Shown here piece after piece: positions 18,872 through 27,587 of a stretch of DNA of 64,000 bases (position 1 is the first letter of the stretch; the number at the start of each line of letters is the position of its first letter). Under the pieces are notes generated by a model that had not been told where the DNA came from, did not search any database, and was given only the letters and a program-made list of their open reading frames with translations. The position numbers were made by a program, and so were the translations under genes. Location of the stretch: positions 62,001-126,000 of IMG/VR virus record IMGVR_UViG_3300027782_000025. The stretch is one strand, 5' to 3'. Source of the DNA: a virus.

Positions 18872-19378
18872 ATGATGCGAAACAACGTGCCTCTTATTCA
18901 TGAATTAGAAGAATTCAACAGCAAGACGCTAATTATAGAACTAGATCTTTGCCATTTTTTCCCTAAATCTCCTAACGTTCCAAAAGATATGGATCGATCT
19001 GTGGTTTTTGACCCAAAATATTACTTTGTAACATCAGGCGAAGCGATAGAAAAAATGAAGTTTATGCTTATAGATATTGACTTTAAACTTACACAGCTAT
19101 TAAATATCATCCTGAAATCAATTATGGGCTCTATAAAAGGCAAAAAACCAGAAGCATTGGCACATCTTAAAAGCGGGCAAAAGCTGCCTAAGGCTCTACT
19201 ACCTTACAAAACGTATTATGATTTTGTCGGCACATGCAAAAAAGAGGCTAAGATTCTTTTGACCTTATTAAGAAAATTCAGGGGAACTAACTGCTTTTTA
19301 GAGACTGAATGGGATAGTCACCGTTTATTGTGTATATCAAAAAATCCAAGAATGAAGGACGAGGTAGATGAAGAATAG
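18872..19378 (+). CDS. hypothetical protein, 168 aa
   Basis: GGAG sits four bases before the ATG at 18872, and TATAAT-like boxes at 18837-18842 and 18847-18852 may mark a promoter. The protein is basic and mostly helical in its C-terminal half; an N-terminal acidic-aromatic segment (IIELDLCHFFPKSP) is followed by no recognisable domain. It overlaps the dTMP kinase start by 11 bases and so probably belongs to the same nucleotide-metabolism transcript. Confidence 0.7.
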   Translation: MMRNNVPLIHELEEFNSKTLIIELDLCHFFPKSPNVPKDMDRSVVFDPKYYFVTSGEAIEKMKFMLIDIDFKLTQLLNIILKSIMGSIKGKKPEALAHLKSGQKLPKALLPYKTYYDFVGTCKKEAKILLTLLRKFRGTNCFLETEWDSHRLLCISKNPRMKDEVDEE

Positions 19379-20066
19379 AGGGATATATATTGTTTTAGAG
19401 GGTATCGATGGATCAGGCAAATCAACATTAGCCAACAAACTAAATGAGTATCTTGTCGAGAGGCACCCCAAAAATAATATCGTCACGACATACCACCCCG
19501 GTAGCACAGCACTAGGCAATCACCTCCGCAAACTGGTAAAAAATCCAGCACAATTCGACCGCAATATCAAAATAGACAATCTGTCAAGACAATTATTACA
19601 TTTCGTCGACACAATCGCATTTAATAAAACGATACTAGAACCAGAATTGAATCGTGGTAGCATCGTAATAGCAGATAGAAGCACCTATATCAGTTCGATC
19701 ATCTACGGCAAGGCGACCGGCCTCACTGTTAACGACATTTCAAAACTGTTTATGGTATACCCGCCGAGGAAGGCAGATCTTGTATTCGTGTTCGATTGTC
19801 CTTGGCGAACCGCAAAAGAAAGGATGATCGGTAGAGACCAAGAAGACTTCTACGACAACCAAAAAGACGACTTCTTTGATTCGGTATCAACAGCATATAA
19901 AACCCTAACCACTTCCTCCTTAGAGCAGTCAGTATTGATAAATCAGATTGTTTCATTAAATAATCTAAAAACCATCGATGCGGATAGAGACGCAGATATG
20001 ATTTTTAATGAAATGATTCCTAGCATAGAAAGGGTGATCGCCAATATGGGGGTTGAAAATGATTAG
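19368..20066 (+). CDS. tmk: thymidylate (dTMP) kinase
   Basis: 232 residues of the P-loop dNMP kinase family: YIVLEGIDGSGKSTLANKL (Walker A, residues about 7-25), a DRSTYISSIIYG motif equivalent to the DR[YF]xxS dTMP-binding stretch, and FDCPWRTAKERMIGRD, the LID-region arginines. It phosphorylates dTMP to dTDP for phage DNA synthesis. GAGG precedes the ATG. The adjacent dUTPase supplies dUMP, the precursor of its substrate, so the two form a pyrimidine module. Confidence 0.93.
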   Translation: MKNRGIYIVLEGIDGSGKSTLANKLNEYLVERHPKNNIVTTYHPGSTALGNHLRKLVKNPAQFDRNIKIDNLSRQLLHFVDTIAFNKTILEPELNRGSIVIADRSTYISSIIYGKATGLTVNDISKLFMVYPPRKADLVFVFDCPWRTAKERMIGRDQEDFYDNQKDDFFDSVSTAYKTLTTSSLEQSVLINQIVSLNNLKTIDADRDADMIFNEMIPSIERVIANMGVEND

Positions 20067-20487
20067 ACTTGAAATGCAATTGTTGCATCCTGACGCCAAA
20101 ATACCGAGCCGTGGTCGAGTCACCGATGCCGGATATGATCTCTATAGCATCGAAAAGATGATTCTGCCACCTCAGGTCGCTACTATTATACGGACCGGTG
20201 TTAAGATAAGTGCACCGCCAGGTTATTACTATACGATCGAAGGCCGCAGTAGCCTGTGGAGTAAAGGCGTTTTTCCCAACCGCGGCGTTATCGACGCAAC
20301 GTTCACGGGCGAGATCGTTGTATCACTTATAAATGTCAATAGCGAAGACTATATAGTAAATATCGGGGACCGAATAGCCCAGATACTGATCCATGAACAG
20401 CATTCAGCTTATTTCGATGTCGTTGCGGATTTTAGCCCAGAATACAATGTCCGTGGTGTAAACGGCTTTGGTAGTAGCGGTAAATGA
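20059..20487 (+). CDS. dut: dUTP diphosphatase (dUTPase)
   Basis: 142 residues with the five trimeric dUTPase motifs: VTDAGYDLYS (I), EGRSSLWSKG (II), NRGVIDATFTGEI (III, with the catalytic Asp and a phenylalanine in place of the usual tyrosine), GDRIAQILI (IV) and RGVNGFGSSGK (V, the P-loop-like arm). It removes dUTP and provides dUMP. The ATG at 20059 has GGGGG upstream, preferred over TTG 20053; the start lies within the last codons of tmk. Confidence 0.95.
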   Translation: MIRLEMQLLHPDAKIPSRGRVTDAGYDLYSIEKMILPPQVATIIRTGVKISAPPGYYYTIEGRSSLWSKGVFPNRGVIDATFTGEIVVSLINVNSEDYIVNIGDRIAQILIHEQHSAYFDVVADFSPEYNVRGVNGFGSSGK

Positions 20488-20494
20488 GGGTAAT

Positions 20495-20800
20495 ATGGAA
20501 CCTGATCAGCTTTACTTGGTATCTTATGTTCACGTACAAATCGAGAATCAAGACAGTTACACGGATTTCTCTCTTTATTTCGCTGGCTTGGTAGAAACTA
20601 AAGAAGAGGCCGAAGTCCTAGCACGAGCCTGCTCTTTAAATCTCAAGAATGGTACTATTATCCCAAAGATTCTAAGTTTCAACGACGATATGTCTTTGAT
20701 TGACATGATGTATGATGCATCGGAGAAATTCCAAAAAATATTATTGCAGATGCGTGAAATGCATGACAGATTTTCTAATTTTAAAAAGAAGAAGAAATGA
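20495..20800 (+). CDS. hypothetical protein, 101 aa
   Basis: Starts at ATG 20495 after GAGGG, seven bases past the dUTPase stop. A beta-rich first half (LYLVSYVHVQIENQD, SLYFAGLVETKEEAEVLA) looks like a small alpha/beta domain, and the C-terminus is a Lys-rich helix ending in FKKKKK. No family recognised. It shares the operon with tmk and dut. Confidence 0.7.
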   Translation: MEPDQLYLVSYVHVQIENQDSYTDFSLYFAGLVETKEEAEVLARACSLNLKNGTIIPKILSFNDDMSLIDMMYDASEKFQKILLQMREMHDRFSNFKKKKK

Positions 20801-21144
20801 TCCAAAAATGGTTCTCACAAGAAATAGAAATACCTCTCATGCCATTTGGTATGAGCGCCAAGATTATTGGTCTTAATGATAGTGAAGATCCTAAGACACA
20901 TAATTCCAAGATAATATTAGCTATCACGGATACCGAAGGTAATACTATAGAATATATAGTTTATTCCCATATAGTTAGGACGATTTCCACCTCATCTCCT
21001 ACAGCAGAAGAGATATACGATAGATATCAATTAATGCTGTCTAAATATATCAAAACTTATTCGAGCATCAAATTTGGTTTAATTAATTTTAAGAAATTTA
21101 CTATAAACAATGAGATGAAGGACACAGAAAGCCATTCCTTTTAA
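20797..21144 (+). CDS. hypothetical protein, 115 aa
   Basis: Overlaps the previous stop by ATGA and is the last plus-strand gene before a convergent fibre gene. The sequence alternates short beta strands (IPLMPFGMSAKIIGLND, KIILAITDTEGNTIEYIV) with a C-terminal helix. No motif recognised. The 77-base gap to the convergent gene shows only a weak GCCATT/AATGGC hairpin and no T-run. Confidence 0.7.
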   Translation: MIQKWFSQEIEIPLMPFGMSAKIIGLNDSEDPKTHNSKIILAITDTEGNTIEYIVYSHIVRTISTSSPTAEEIYDRYQLMLSKYIKTYSSIKFGLINFKKFTINNEMKDTESHSF

Positions 21145-21221
21145 TCAAATGGCAAACTGTGGCTCGGAATATTAACAGATTAAAATGCTCGCAAAAAAGA
21201 TGTATCCTGTGACCTTGAGAA

Positions 21222-23723
21222 TTATGTTGCTATGGTAATCTGACCATAGGAGAATTCACTAAACAATATAACCTGCGATTTAATATCCATCCGACGGATC
21301 TTAGCACCAGGCCAGAGTTTGAGACCACATTTTCCAAATGGTTGATTTGTAGGGTTAAAATCGATTGGGTAATATGGTGTATTGATCGATACCGGCGTCG
21401 TTAATAAAGAATTTAACGCAGGACTAGGTGGGATTAATAATCCATTCCACCAAATCCAAACTTGCCCGTCACGCAACATTACCTCTATCTTGTTCCAATA
21501 TTCACCCGAATCTCCGCCACTAACTGCGCCACCATCGTAAAACTTAAATCCACGCGGTGTCGCTGCGGGCTGCGTACCGACGCCTGACCATACGCCAGAC
21601 TGCGAATATACCGCACTAACAGCATAGCCTGGCGCTAGGCCACGCACAAAATCATCTACCTCATCAGTTGGAGAGTCGAACTGGTATGGGAGACTCATGT
21701 CTAATTGTCCGACCATAAATTGCAATGTAACCAAATTAGTGGTTTGGTCGAAGCCATATTGTAATCGCACAACTGGATTGTCATAGTCTTGATGTAATAA
21801 TTCTACAACATCACCAATATTACCCTCATATGGCTTATTGTCAGGATAACCGTTAGCTAGCACCAACACATCACAACCGCTTATCGTCAGCGACGAAGGA
21901 ACACCTAACACAGGATTAAGAATTTCAGAAGGAAATACGAATTTTTTATTATAGTTGTATACCAGATTCTCATCAGCGCCTGGATTTAATATTCTTATGG
22001 TGCCGAAGGGAGGTAATTCTGTAAAATCGGCGCCACAAACCATAACATAATTTAAACCATTAATATTTCCGATGGAAACAACCTTCATATACTTTTCAGT
22101 AGTGCTGTCGATTTTGGCTCTAAGTAATATGTCGATTGGAGGAAACACGCCGACATAATCAATAATCTCTGGTCTTCCTATATCTGCTCTTATAAGTGCA
22201 TTAGTCATGCTTTCTCTATGCCATAAATAAACGGGCCTCTCCGAAAAATTACCGCCAGAGTAAATGCTCTTGACGATCTTCATGCCTGGCATTAAAGTGT
22301 CTATAACAGCTCTATGTTGCTGATTATAGTCGCCGTCTGGCGCTGTGCCGCCAGCTACGATTTCGTCGAACATTAGCAATGGGTCATCTAATCCGGTGAG
22401 ACCCCACTGGCTCGGTTCAAAATCTCTTGAAGCTGTTTCGGTTATAGCACTAGTTCGAGGATCAAATGTGCCCGCTGGTTCGATTTCTTCCCTCGCTACT
22501 ACAATATCACCAAATTGAACTGAACCTATGTTGGTCCATACATAGTTCGGATTTAAACTTGGTTTCTTAGAAAAGAAATAACGATATTGGGTTTGCCCAG
22601 CGATTTCACCGACCTGATAAGCATAGAGGTCAATTAATGTACCAACTGGTAGTAAGTCGATAGTCTGATCTAACACTAAGACTTGAGGATTAACACCTGA
22701 TTGTGGATTTTGCGGATTTATGATCTGCCAGACGTTTCTAGCCGAGTAACAGTCGCCAGTTGCAAGAGATTTATCGAGGTTCCATTCTCTAACCATGTAG
22801 ACATTTGTACTTAATACTTCGTTTGTATAATCTACAATTACTGCAGGTTTTTTGGTTATTAAAATACCCTTATATAAGAGTGCTCCCAAGCCGTCCGCAT
22901 TGATATTTGGATCCATCTTAAATGTTATGGCATTGCCGTTCAGATCAAGACCAGTATACCAAATCACCTCTGGAATGCCTCTAGCGCCTGGAGTAAATGC
23001 CCAGCCGATTTCCGTCACAGAACTATTTAAAGAATTCCTCTTTAAGATTAATTCGAATTCAGCCAAACCAGGAGTAATAGCGTCATCATATCTCTTAAAG
23101 ATAAGCGCTGGATAAATGCCTTTGTTGCCCAAGGTCTTAGCGGGGTTTGTGGTATCAACAATAGTTGATTCTGGGAATAGATATACTTTCATTTCACCAT
23201 AAACATCGGTGCCAACTAGCTTGCCGGCGCATGTTGGTGGTCTGATCGCGGCCACTTCAGTCTCATCCTGCACCCAAAAAATCTGATTGCATGATTCACA
23301 AGCGCAATTCAATGGGATCGGGCTATCGACTGTAAACCTGACCACGTTTCCGATACGTTCTAGACTGATGAATTCAGTACCAGCGGCCAATATTATATCG
23401 CCCTGCATCCAACCGCCGTCGTTTGGAAATCCGGCGCCTTGGAATCCAAGTACGCCCAGTCTTGTCTGCAAAATAGCATCGACTTTACATTTATCATCGG
23501 CAGACATCAAACCAGGCGAATCACATGTAGCAACAGGTACTGGATCTTCAGCAATATGTGTTGGGCCGTGAAAACTAGGATAAACAACTTGGCTGTCACG
23601 GTAATAGAGGGTTCTTAACTCTGCATCATATTGGTATCCAGTGGTTATACCATTTGGTCCTAGAACCTGGATAAATTGTGCATCTTTTAATTGGGAATGA
23701 TTCGGTATCTGATATAGTGCCAT
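21222..23723 (-). CDS. virion structural protein, probable tail fibre
   Basis: 833 residues, beta-rich, with an N-terminal segment typical of fibre attachment regions (YPSFHGPTHIAEDPVP, DSPGLMSADDKCKVDAIL). A CACESCNQIFWVQDET stretch holds three Cys. The middle carries repeated strand-turn units and a GYPDNKPYEG turn; the C-terminal 150 residues (GEYWNKIEVMLRDGQVWIWW) resemble a carbohydrate-binding-like beta sandwich. No enzymatic signature. Likely a receptor-binding or baseplate-attached fibre. Confidence 0.7.
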   Translation of the reverse strand: MALYQIPNHSQLKDAQFIQVLGPNGITTGYQYDAELRTLYYRDSQVVYPSFHGPTHIAEDPVPVATCDSPGLMSADDKCKVDAILQTRLGVLGFQGAGFPNDGGWMQGDIILAAGTEFISLERIGNVVRFTVDSPIPLNCACESCNQIFWVQDETEVAAIRPPTCAGKLVGTDVYGEMKVYLFPESTIVDTTNPAKTLGNKGIYPALIFKRYDDAITPGLAEFELILKRNSLNSSVTEIGWAFTPGARGIPEVIWYTGLDLNGNAITFKMDPNINADGLGALLYKGILITKKPAVIVDYTNEVLSTNVYMVREWNLDKSLATGDCYSARNVWQIINPQNPQSGVNPQVLVLDQTIDLLPVGTLIDLYAYQVGEIAGQTQYRYFFSKKPSLNPNYVWTNIGSVQFGDIVVAREEIEPAGTFDPRTSAITETASRDFEPSQWGLTGLDDPLLMFDEIVAGGTAPDGDYNQQHRAVIDTLMPGMKIVKSIYSGGNFSERPVYLWHRESMTNALIRADIGRPEIIDYVGVFPPIDILLRAKIDSTTEKYMKVVSIGNINGLNYVMVCGADFTELPPFGTIRILNPGADENLVYNYNKKFVFPSEILNPVLGVPSSLTISGCDVLVLANGYPDNKPYEGNIGDVVELLHQDYDNPVVRLQYGFDQTTNLVTLQFMVGQLDMSLPYQFDSPTDEVDDFVRGLAPGYAVSAVYSQSGVWSGVGTQPAATPRGFKFYDGGAVSGGDSGEYWNKIEVMLRDGQVWIWWNGLLIPPSPALNSLLTTPVSINTPYYPIDFNPTNQPFGKCGLKLWPGAKIRRMDIKSQVILFSEFSYGQITIAT

Positions 23724-23724
23724 A

Positions 23725-24600
23725 TTACTTTACCGATTTATCGGTCTCCTCTTTGCTTTCTGCCTGCTGGTTCTCTTGATGCTGTATCGCACGCTTAACG
23801 AAGTCAGTGGCTTTATCCAAAATCCAATGTCTACTTTCAAATGTAGCATTGTTTCTAGCGTACGGTATATTTTTACCGAACTTATGGTATTCAACTAGAT
23901 CATCAGGTACTATTAACCCACCGTATCTCATTTGAAATGCCAATGGTAATAATCCAATTAATTGGTTAAAACTTGCTTCTTTATTATCGACTTTTAAGCT
24001 AGCCGGCTTAGTAGCCTCAGTGTAATCGTTCGCACCTTCATCGCCATGAGCAAACACACCGAAAATTTTTCCGGCATAATGGTTCTTTAAATCATTTTTA
24101 TATTTCCCAGATAATTCATGCTTAGCGGTCAATTTTGAATTTTTTATGTCGTCACCGAATATTTCCTTAGCCTTTTCTACCGGCAGAGTCAAATTAATAC
24201 AAACCAACCGATCAAAAAAGGACTTTACGACCGAGGTGACAGTATACCAATGGATCGGGGTGAATGTTAATATGATGTCTGCAGACATTAAACCATTATA
24301 GACATCCTTCTCATACATGTAATCTTTAACGTCGTCTTTTAAAGAGTAACAGCTGCATGGGAAATGGCACTGAAATCCATTGGCAGTAGATATACATCCT
24401 TTGCATGGCTGTATACGCGGCTCATCGTCTATCACTGTAAGATCATATAGTATATAGTCAGCTTCTGGGCCATCGTTTATAATGTGGCTCACGATCTTGC
24501 TAGTTTTAGACTTACCGCCAGAACAACTGTTTTCATTTCTAGGAGAACCACTTATAATAGCGATCTTCTTCCTAGAATTAGCAAAGGTTAATGGTATCAT
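23725..24600 (-). CDS. NADPH-dependent FMN reductase / iron-sulfur flavoprotein-like
   Basis: 291 residues of flavodoxin-like fold: KIAIISGSPRNENS (FMN phosphate loop) near the N-terminus, a cysteine cluster CKGCISTANGFQCHFPCSC (residues about 66-84), then ADIILTFTPIHWYTVTSVVK and FFDRL, the isoalloxazine-binding strand and helix of the FMN_red family. The cysteine cluster resembles the cluster-binding insert of iron-sulfur flavoproteins, though its spacing is not the classical one. GAGG precedes the ATG, which overlaps the preceding stop. An electron-transfer enzyme inside a structural gene run is unexpected and may serve host redox metabolism. Confidence 0.8.
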   Translation of the reverse strand: MIPLTFANSRKKIAIISGSPRNENSCSGGKSKTSKIVSHIINDGPEADYILYDLTVIDDEPRIQPCKGCISTANGFQCHFPCSCYSLKDDVKDYMYEKDVYNGLMSADIILTFTPIHWYTVTSVVKSFFDRLVCINLTLPVEKAKEIFGDDIKNSKLTAKHELSGKYKNDLKNHYAGKIFGVFAHGDEGANDYTEATKPASLKVDNKEASFNQLIGLLPLAFQMRYGGLIVPDDLVEYHKFGKNIPYARNNATFESRHWILDKATDFVKRAIQHQENQQAESKEETDKSVK

Positions 24601-25628
24601 AAGGCCTCAATAATGTATCTTCTGAGTCTCGGGCTGTAATATGTTATGGTTTTTTTGCCAGCTTCAGCTATCATTTCATCTTGTTCAGCTACCATATCGT
24701 CAACTATCGGCAGGTCGTCATATTCTGACTTTAGCGGCGCCATTTCTATGCGATCGTCATAATTAGACGCCTTTGTATAATCGATGTTAGGTGCTTTAGA
24801 TGCGACTTGTGCTGGTGCAACAGGCTTAACTTGTGCTGGTGCAACAGGCTTAACTGGTGCTGGTGCAACAGGCTTAACTGGTGCTGGCACAGGCGGCACT
24901 GGCTTAACTGGCGTTGGTAAAACAGGTACGGGGGCAACAGACGGAGCAGCTTGGATGACTTCATTATCTATGGTGTCAGCATATTCCTTTTCTGCTTTTA
25001 ATTGCTGTGTCTCTTTATTTTTAAGATTTTCAGCCTTGTCTTTAATCTGTGCGTATCTGTCTTTGACCTCTTTGTCTTGCGGTGTCGCAAGCGTTTTATC
25101 GCTCGGTACCTCTTTAGCTAGCTTTACAGTCTCTATATCGTAGGCTCTTTCTACATTTCTGATGTCTTTGTTAGCATCTACTGCTTGCGGCGCGGCTTTA
25201 AGCTGCGCAGCCCTATGAACCCTAGCTTTCGATGCCTTCTCAGCGTCCTTACTAAGAACACCATATACAGGAAATAAGACGCCAGTCTTGAGATCAGCTA
25301 TATGGTCAGAGTCATATGTTCTATAAGCTTGATCAGAAAATATGTGCGGCAGCGCTCTCGCCCCAAACCTGTACCTTCGCTTTAATCCCCTAATATTACT
25401 TAATTCTGGTAATAATTTTCTTAGATCTAATTGATCCCTTTTACTTATATAATGTAGGTTTATGCCGCCAACTAGTTGATTTCCGGTACTGGGGTGCTTA
25501 TATGTTCCTAAGACAAGCACATCAGGCTTAGGGTCGGTATGATAATTTTCGTAATCGAACTGCCAACGATGCCCTTCGCCAGCTTCGAATATTATATGGC
25601 CTGGAATGGTCAAAGAGTTCAAAATCAT
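24597..25628 (-). CDS. virion-associated protein with Pro/Ala/Val repeat linker
   Basis: 343 residues. An N-terminal domain (KPDVLVLGTYKHPSTGNQLV, then LRKLLPELSNIRGLKRRYR) of about 110 residues is followed by a charged coiled-coil-like helix and a repetitive linker of PVKPVAPAP/AQ units encoded by a 24-base tandem repeat, then an acidic tail ending RLRRYIIEAL. The N-terminal pattern (GxNLHY, LxxLLPE) recalls a domain in small T4-related structural proteins, but I cannot name the family. ATGA overlaps on both sides put it in the structural operon. Confidence 0.65.
   Translation of the reverse strand: MILNSLTIPGHIIFEAGEGHRWQFDYENYHTDPKPDVLVLGTYKHPSTGNQLVGGINLHYISKRDQLDLRKLLPELSNIRGLKRRYRFGARALPHIFSDQAYRTYDSDHIADLKTGVLFPVYGVLSKDAEKASKARVHRAAQLKAAPQAVDANKDIRNVERAYDIETVKLAKEVPSDKTLATPQDKEVKDRYAQIKDKAENLKNKETQQLKAEKEYADTIDNEVIQAAPSVAPVPVLPTPVKPVPPVPAPVKPVAPAPVKPVAPAQVKPVAPAQVASKAPNIDYTKASNYDDRIEMAPLKSEYDDLPIVDDMVAEQDEMIAEAGKKTITYYSPRLRRYIIEAL
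24804..24875. repeat. 24-bp tandem repeat, three copies
   Basis: Three head-to-tail 24-base units at 24804, 24828 and 24852, the first two identical and the third differing at one position, with a degenerate fourth behind. They encode the Pro/Ala/Val linker of the gene at 24597. Being in frame, they are likely to expand or contract by slippage without breaking the gene. Confidence 0.85.
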
Positions 25629-27553
25629 ATGATAATGTTTCTTCTATCTTTTATGCATTCTATAATCAAGTTATGCCGAATCATTGTATTATATCTAAGC
25701 AATTCATTTAATTGCTCCATCATTATTTTTCTATCTATTTTATCTTCGATGATCAGAGGCACCAATTTGCCATTAATGCTTTCACTTAGTGAATCATCTT
25801 GAGCAAGTGATTTTCGTTCAGCTAAAACGACCATCTCGAACTTTTGAGTCGCGCTAGCTAGATCACCCGTTACTTTTTGCCTAGATATTGATTGACCGTT
25901 CGCTTTTGCCATTCTAGAAGGATTAATAGGGATCTTTACTATTCTCTCTTCATCCCCTTCACCAATTATGAAGCCTTCCTCGAATTCTTTAGCCTCTGCA
26001 GCCATTTCTTCGACTATGCCTGGGACCCTCAGAGCTTGGCATCCTTCCCTCAGCCATATACTTTCCCATGTTTCATCAGTACCTGGTACTAATTCGATTT
26101 CTGGGTCTTCATAAGGCGACCACCAACCAGGCATCTCTCGGGGGATTTTTAAATTTTCACGCATGTCGCCTCTACCTGGATAATCTGAGGCGATCTGGCC
26201 ATAGGATCTAATTAAGAATCTAAATTGGTTAGATGTCATATACCCTTTGATATTATCTAACTTTTTTGCATCGACATCTAAAAATTTAGTACCTCTTAGT
26301 ATATCACGCAAATCATAATTTAAACACATTTTTAAGACATGGTTGAAAAGTTCTTTAGGTTTTGGAGCTTCAGAATCCTCTTCGACCCTAGTATCTGCAA
26401 GTTGCATTTCTTCTGCTTCGCCTGTTTCGGCTGATGGTCTACCACCACTAATGCTAGCTATTTTGGTCCTTGTCTTTCTGTCAGGTGTGGTTATTGTATG
26501 GCCAGGTTTTAATCCTGTCTTTGTGCCCAAAATCATAGCCGATGCCCCTTCGGCACGTGATTCGAGCTTTTCTAGATCTTGTTTAGCTAATTCTATTCTT
26601 TCTTGGTCTCCTTCTTCGTAAGCAGCTGCTAGTTCGCTTCCAAACATATAATATTCGCTGCTATAATGTCCAAATGGATTTCCGCTAGCACGGTCTGTTT
26701 TTGATTCATATCTATATTCTTCAGATACTACATCAATAGCTCTGTAAATCTCTTCTGGATTAGTCATCTGTAACAATGACGGTATACCATATACTTCTTT
26801 TCTAATCCAACTGCTCTCGGCTTCTGCTCTAAGTTTTATCGCTCTCTCTTGGCGTGCTTGGAAAGCCTCCTGCGATTCGCCAGCATTGGGTGTTTTAGCC
26901 GTTACAGGCAGGCGCACTTTTACTTGACCGGCAGGCGTCACGTAATAGACGGATTTATCACTCAACAACATATCGATCCTTGTATCGCTTCCTACACCAC
27001 CGACCATAGCACCTTCTACTTGAGTAGCCGCCCAAGATATAAATGGACTAAGAGATCTATCGGCACCAGGCTGTAATAATTTAACTAATGCCACAGAGCC
27101 ATTTTGATAGCAATCCTCTACCAAATTCTCATCCATATACTTTCCTGTAGATGATGCTACTTTTTTTGCAGCCCTCTTTGCAATTCTATATAGAGGTGAT
27201 CCAAATTTACCAGAAGCCGGTCCTTTATTACCGCCTCTCTGATGAAAATTCGAACCATCACTTAACCCAGCAAAGGCAATGTATACTTCAGAATCAGTCC
27301 ATCTAGGGGCTTTACCACCAGGAACGAAGTCTTCTGGTGCTTCATAACCAACACGTGATGTCCAAGGCTTATTAACCCACCGTGAATTCACAGTCATTGG
27401 GCCGACAGTATGATAAAGACAGTCCTCAGCAAATTCTCTATTATAATTAGAAGAGTACGGATCCTTCCATTGCGCTTGGGATTTATCACCAGCCACAGCG
27501 GCCTCTTTTAGAACCTTCGCCAGCTTATGCGATAATTTATTTAAAAAAGACAT
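25625..27553 (-). CDS. large protein with a sigma region 2-like segment
   Basis: 642 residues. Residues about 122-186 read YRIAKRAAKKVAS, DENLVEDCYQNGSVALVKLL and SPFISWAATQVEGAMVGG, which parallel sigma-70 region 2 (helix, DLVQEGxxGLxxA, SxFxxYAxxxIxGAM). The rest is a long helical, highly charged protein with no recognised region 4. The N-terminus (NKLSHKLAKVLKEAAVAG) contains a possible prohead-protease site at VLKE. It is encoded within the structural gene run; AGGAG precedes the ATG and a TAAATA element is at 27580-27587. Whether it is a sigma factor, a degenerate relative or a packaged protein is open. Confidence 0.65.
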   Translation of the reverse strand: MSFLNKLSHKLAKVLKEAAVAGDKSQAQWKDPYSSNYNREFAEDCLYHTVGPMTVNSRWVNKPWTSRVGYEAPEDFVPGGKAPRWTDSEVYIAFAGLSDGSNFHQRGGNKGPASGKFGSPLYRIAKRAAKKVASSTGKYMDENLVEDCYQNGSVALVKLLQPGADRSLSPFISWAATQVEGAMVGGVGSDTRIDMLLSDKSVYYVTPAGQVKVRLPVTAKTPNAGESQEAFQARQERAIKLRAEAESSWIRKEVYGIPSLLQMTNPEEIYRAIDVVSEEYRYESKTDRASGNPFGHYSSEYYMFGSELAAAYEEGDQERIELAKQDLEKLESRAEGASAMILGTKTGLKPGHTITTPDRKTRTKIASISGGRPSAETGEAEEMQLADTRVEEDSEAPKPKELFNHVLKMCLNYDLRDILRGTKFLDVDAKKLDNIKGYMTSNQFRFLIRSYGQIASDYPGRGDMRENLKIPREMPGWWSPYEDPEIELVPGTDETWESIWLREGCQALRVPGIVEEMAAEAKEFEEGFIIGEGDEERIVKIPINPSRMAKANGQSISRQKVTGDLASATQKFEMVVLAERKSLAQDDSLSESINGKLVPLIIEDKIDRKIMMEQLNELLRYNTMIRHNLIIECIKDRRNIII

Positions 27554-27579
27554 GCAATGCTCCTATTAGTTATATAATA

Positions 27580-27587
27580 TATTTAAC
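27580..27587 (-). promoter_or_regulatory. late-promoter-like element GTTAAATA
   Basis: Minus-strand GTTAAATATATTATAT, sharing TAAATATATT with the other candidate late promoters. It lies across the stop of the gene at 27583 and ends 27 bases before the ATG at 27553, leaving room for the AGGAG site. Confidence 0.4.

Noticed and set aside
21145-21221. Terminator or small gene in the convergent gap
   Set aside because: Only a six-base GCCATT/AATGGC hairpin with no T-run and no open frame with a ribosome site.
24804-24875. CRISPR-like array
   Set aside because: Units are directly adjacent with no spacers and lie in frame inside a coding gene.
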